The notes beneath the pieces were generated by a model. The model did not search any database. It had not been told where the DNA came from and saw only the letters and a list, made by a program, of their open reading frames with translations. This document shows, piece after piece, positions 61,908 through 64,000 of a stretch of 64,000 bases of DNA; the stretch's first letter is position 1, and each line of letters starts with the position of its first letter. Source of the stretch: Saccharofermentans sp. (GTDB lineage Bacteria; Bacillota; Clostridia; Saccharofermentanales; Saccharofermentanaceae). The translations under genes were made by a program, and so were the position numbers. The DNA lies in contig JAKSRH010000003.1 in the NCBI GenBank assembly GCA_024403675.1, positions 1 through 64,000 on the forward strand, given 5' to 3'.

Positions 61908-63224
61908 ATGACCGACTTTGAAAATTCATACATCTTTATAAGCTACGCTCACAAAGATGTTGATATCGTACTTGATATCGTGAGCTCTATGCAGCAAGAC
62001 GGCTATAATCTCTGGTATGACACAGGTATAGCTCCTGGCGCTAACTGGGATGACTACATTGCATCTAAAATTAATACCTGTAGCTATTTCATCGCATTTA
62101 TTAGTGAAAATTATCTTAATTCCACCAACTGCAAGGATGAACTCAACTATGCTCGAGACCATGTAGACCACATTCTTCTTGTCTATCTCTCAGATGTGGC
62201 TCTGCCTGCTGGTATGCAAATGAGATTAAGTCTTAGCCAAGCAATTAACGCATATACTTACTCACATAAAGTTGATTTTTTAGATAAGCTTTATTCTGCG
62301 GAATTCATCAATACCTGTCGCGATAAATTCCCTCCTATCAAAGAACCAACAGCAACATCAAAATTTAATACAAACTATTATTGGGAAAATAATGCAGCTT
62401 CTGCACCTGCGCAAACACCTATACAGTCAGTTAATCCTATCTCTAAGCCAGATCCAATCCAGAATATTGCCCCACAGTATTCTGAACCTGTAGACTCTGA
62501 AGAAGAAAAAGATAACAAACTGCTTAAAATGCAAATTATTGTTGGCGCAGCTATAGCGTTAGTAGTTATTATCGTCATAGTAGCAATCGCAATGAAAATT
62601 TCATCCCTCAACAAACAATTAAACAAAGATACTAATGCATCTACAAATGCTAGTGAACAAACTACTATAAACACAGAATCCACTGATTCATCAGAAATCA
62701 TAGCTCCATCAGTAAATGGTTCTACAGTAGCTACAAACGAGACTACAGCAGCTACTACATCAGCTACTAATTCCGAGGCAACAACATCATCAAGTGAAAC
62801 AACTGCTGCTACAAACAGCACCCTTTCAGAACAGGATATTAGATTTAACAACTATAATCTTGGTTACGGATATAATCGTGATAATGGCAATTTCTTTAAT
62901 TTCACAAATGCTCCTATAGCAATCGATAATGATGGAAATAACACAAATGGTTTATACAGTTCTACATCAGATGTCATCACTATCTATATTGATGGCGCAC
63001 CTGGATGTAATGGCGAAGTAGTAAATGTTTCTTGGTGGAAGCAAAATGCCGATGGAACATATTCACAGCTTTACAGAGTTACTGAAGAACCAGTAGTAAC
63101 GGAGATTGGAACTTACGCATACCACTCTACTATGAATTACCCAGAATCTGGACGTTATGTCATAACTTGGAGCGACTCCAGCAACACACTTACTTACTGG
63201 GAGATTGCAGTAGAAAAACCATAA
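61908..63224 (+). CDS. Membrane-anchored TIR domain protein
   Basis: This 438-residue protein has a cytoplasmic TIR domain (1-140): FISYAHKDVD, LWYDTGIAPG, FIAFISENYLNS, and NCKDELNYA with Glu78 at the position of the catalytic glutamate of NADase-type TIRs. A Pro/Ser linker follows, then one membrane span (about 209-229), a Ser/Thr/Ala-rich low-complexity spacer (about 240-305) and an extracytoplasmic domain of about 130 residues with an Ig-like look (VVNVSWWKQNADGTY, RYVITWSDSS). It resembles a receptor with an inward-facing TIR. No ThsA-type or other defence partner lies nearby. Confidence 0.88.
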   Translation: MTDFENSYIFISYAHKDVDIVLDIVSSMQQDGYNLWYDTGIAPGANWDDYIASKINTCSYFIAFISENYLNSTNCKDELNYARDHVDHILLVYLSDVALPAGMQMRLSLSQAINAYTYSHKVDFLDKLYSAEFINTCRDKFPPIKEPTATSKFNTNYYWENNAASAPAQTPIQSVNPISKPDPIQNIAPQYSEPVDSEEEKDNKLLKMQIIVGAAIALVVIIVIVAIAMKISSLNKQLNKDTNASTNASEQTTINTESTDSSEIIAPSVNGSTVATNETTAATTSATNSEATTSSSETTAATNSTLSEQDIRFNNYNLGYGYNRDNGNFFNFTNAPIAIDNDGNNTNGLYSSTSDVITIYIDGAPGCNGEVVNVSWWKQNADGTYSQLYRVTEEPVVTEIGTYAYHSTMNYPESGRYVITWSDSSNTLTYWEIAVEKP

Positions 63225-63235
63225 GGAATAGTTTT

Positions 63236-64000
63236 ATGGCAAAAGAACTCGTATCACAGCAAATGCGTAAAATTTCACCTGAACTTGATCCTCTTAGGAT
63301 AGGTACAGGCTGGAGCAAAAGTGACCTATCAAAACCACAAATTTTTGTCGAAAGTACTTTCGGAGATAGTCATCCCGGTTCTGGTCATCTTGATAAATTA
63401 GTTGACGCTGTACGTGAAGGTATTAAAGAAGCTGGTGGCTTCGGTGCAAGATACTTTTGCACAGATATGTGTGATGGTGAAAGTCAAGGAACAGACGGCA
63501 TTAATTACTCCCTAGTAAGCCGCGAAATGATTGCTAACATGATTGAGATACAGGCTAATGCCACGCCTTTTGACGCGGGAGTTTTCCTTGCTAGTTGTGA
63601 CAAGGGTATGCCTGGAAACCTCATGGGACTTATGAGAGTAAATATTCCTTCTGTCGTAGTACCAGGTGGCACAATGGCAGCGGGACCTGAGATGCTAACC
63701 CTCGAACAACTTGGTATGTATTCTGCAAAGTTTGAGCGTGGAGAAATTGATGAAGCTAAGCTTTGTTGGGCAAAGGAAAATGCGTGTCCTAGCTGTGGTG
63801 CATGTTCTTTTATAGGCACAGCATCTACAATGCAAATCATGGCTGAAAGCTTAGGTCTTGCTCTTCCAGGAAGCGCCCTCATGCCAGCTACTAGTCCAGA
63901 TTTAATTTCCTATGCAAAAGAAGCCGGAAAACTTTCAGTAAAGCTTGCGACTATGGACAATATGCTTCCTTCGGATATCGTTACTCTTAAAAGTTTTGAA
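63236..64000 (+). CDS. IlvD/Edd family dehydratase, N-terminal part (cut by window end)
   Basis: The first 255 codons of an iron-sulfur dehydratase are present, running off the window at 64000. Visible family features are STFGDSHPGSGHLD, CTDMCDGESQGTDGINYSL, LASCDKGMPGNLMG and CPSCGACSFIGTASTMQIMA, which include cluster-binding cysteines and the Mg site. IlvD makes branched-chain keto acids; Edd acts on phosphogluconate; sugar-acid dehydratases share the fold. The N-terminal pattern differs from textbook IlvD, so I leave the exact substrate open. It begins 11 bp after the TIR gene with an AAGGAA site and may be cotranscribed. Confidence 0.88.
   Translation, partial: MAKELVSQQMRKISPELDPLRIGTGWSKSDLSKPQIFVESTFGDSHPGSGHLDKLVDAVREGIKEAGGFGARYFCTDMCDGESQGTDGINYSLVSREMIANMIEIQANATPFDAGVFLASCDKGMPGNLMGLMRVNIPSVVVPGGTMAAGPEMLTLEQLGMYSAKFERGEIDEAKLCWAKENACPSCGACSFIGTASTMQIMAESLGLALPGSALMPATSPDLISYAKEAGKLSVKLATMDNMLPSDIVTLKSFE

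Noticed and set aside
1..64000. CRISPR arrays, tRNA or rRNA genes, insertion sequences or prophage
   Set aside because: No regularly spaced repeats, cloverleaf-type sequence, transposase, integrase or phage structural gene was seen on either strand.

Overview
The window is AT-rich and densely packed, with most genes on the minus strand. It looks like a chromosomal segment of a low-GC Gram-positive anaerobe, most probably a Lachnospiraceae-type Clostridia. The reasons are the hprK-murB-rapZ-whiA cluster, butyrate kinase next to Pta, a carboxynorspermidine-type polyamine operon, a FeoB-associated Cys-rich peptide, TSCPD and DUF6472-type small proteins, many MATE pumps, and the remnant of a GH10 xylanase. 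There is no rRNA, tRNA, CRISPR array, prophage or insertion sequence that I can support.

Layout. Positions 1-888 hold an HD-domain gene. At 889-9107 a MATE pump faces a four-gene minus-strand wall-polymer operon: CDP-glycerol glycerophosphotransferase, a YidC-like/sulfatase fusion, a GT2 glycosyltransferase and a ManC-ManA fusion. At 9231-12469 are cysK, a TSCPD protein and an LTA-synthase-like protein. At 12548-13886 pheA is preceded by a complete phenylalanine attenuator: a Phe-rich leader peptide, an antiterminator and a terminator. At 13937-25701 lies a long minus-strand run: lipoprotein, alr, nnrD, metA, nucleoside kinase, membrane protein, beta-propeller protein, then whiA, rapZ, murB and hprK. 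At 25806-30491 are small proteins, pepT, an MmcQ/EVE-like protein, a cytidylate-kinase-like protein and an ArsB/NhaD transporter. At 30698-36568 a GT87-like gene faces a YfhO-like/buk/pta/GT2 cluster. A flotillin follows at 36751-38304.

The fructose PTS regulon occupies 38567-44412 (fruR, fruK, fruA, ptsH, ptsI). Two identical 17-bp operator-like sites sit at the fruR and fruK promoters, and the HPr encoded here lacks the regulatory Ser46. At 44654-49895 are a cytosolic BMP-like protein with a ParB-like N-terminus, a phosphoesterase, an M15 peptidase, a second MATE and an XRE regulator fused to a desulfoferrodoxin-like domain. At 49968-52840 are a TauE exporter, an ArsC-like protein, OhrR and TSCPD. 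They lie downstream of a scar where a GH10 xylanase fragment is joined in frame to the C-terminal part of a glutathione peroxidase.

The polyamine operon at 52928-61522 runs speA, speE, carboxynorspermidine dehydrogenase, nspC, aguA, aguB, a MATE pump and a small membrane protein. It converts arginine through agmatine and N-carbamoylputrescine to putrescine, then to spermidine, and may export the product. Its 5' leader carries terminator-like structure. The window closes with a membrane-anchored TIR protein and the start of an IlvD/Edd-family dehydratase that runs off the end.

The signals most worth following are the pheA attenuator with an apparently leaderless leader peptide, the YidC-sulfatase fusion that lacks the insertase groove arginine, the GH10::Gpx chimera, the Ser46-less HPr, and the TIR receptor-like protein.
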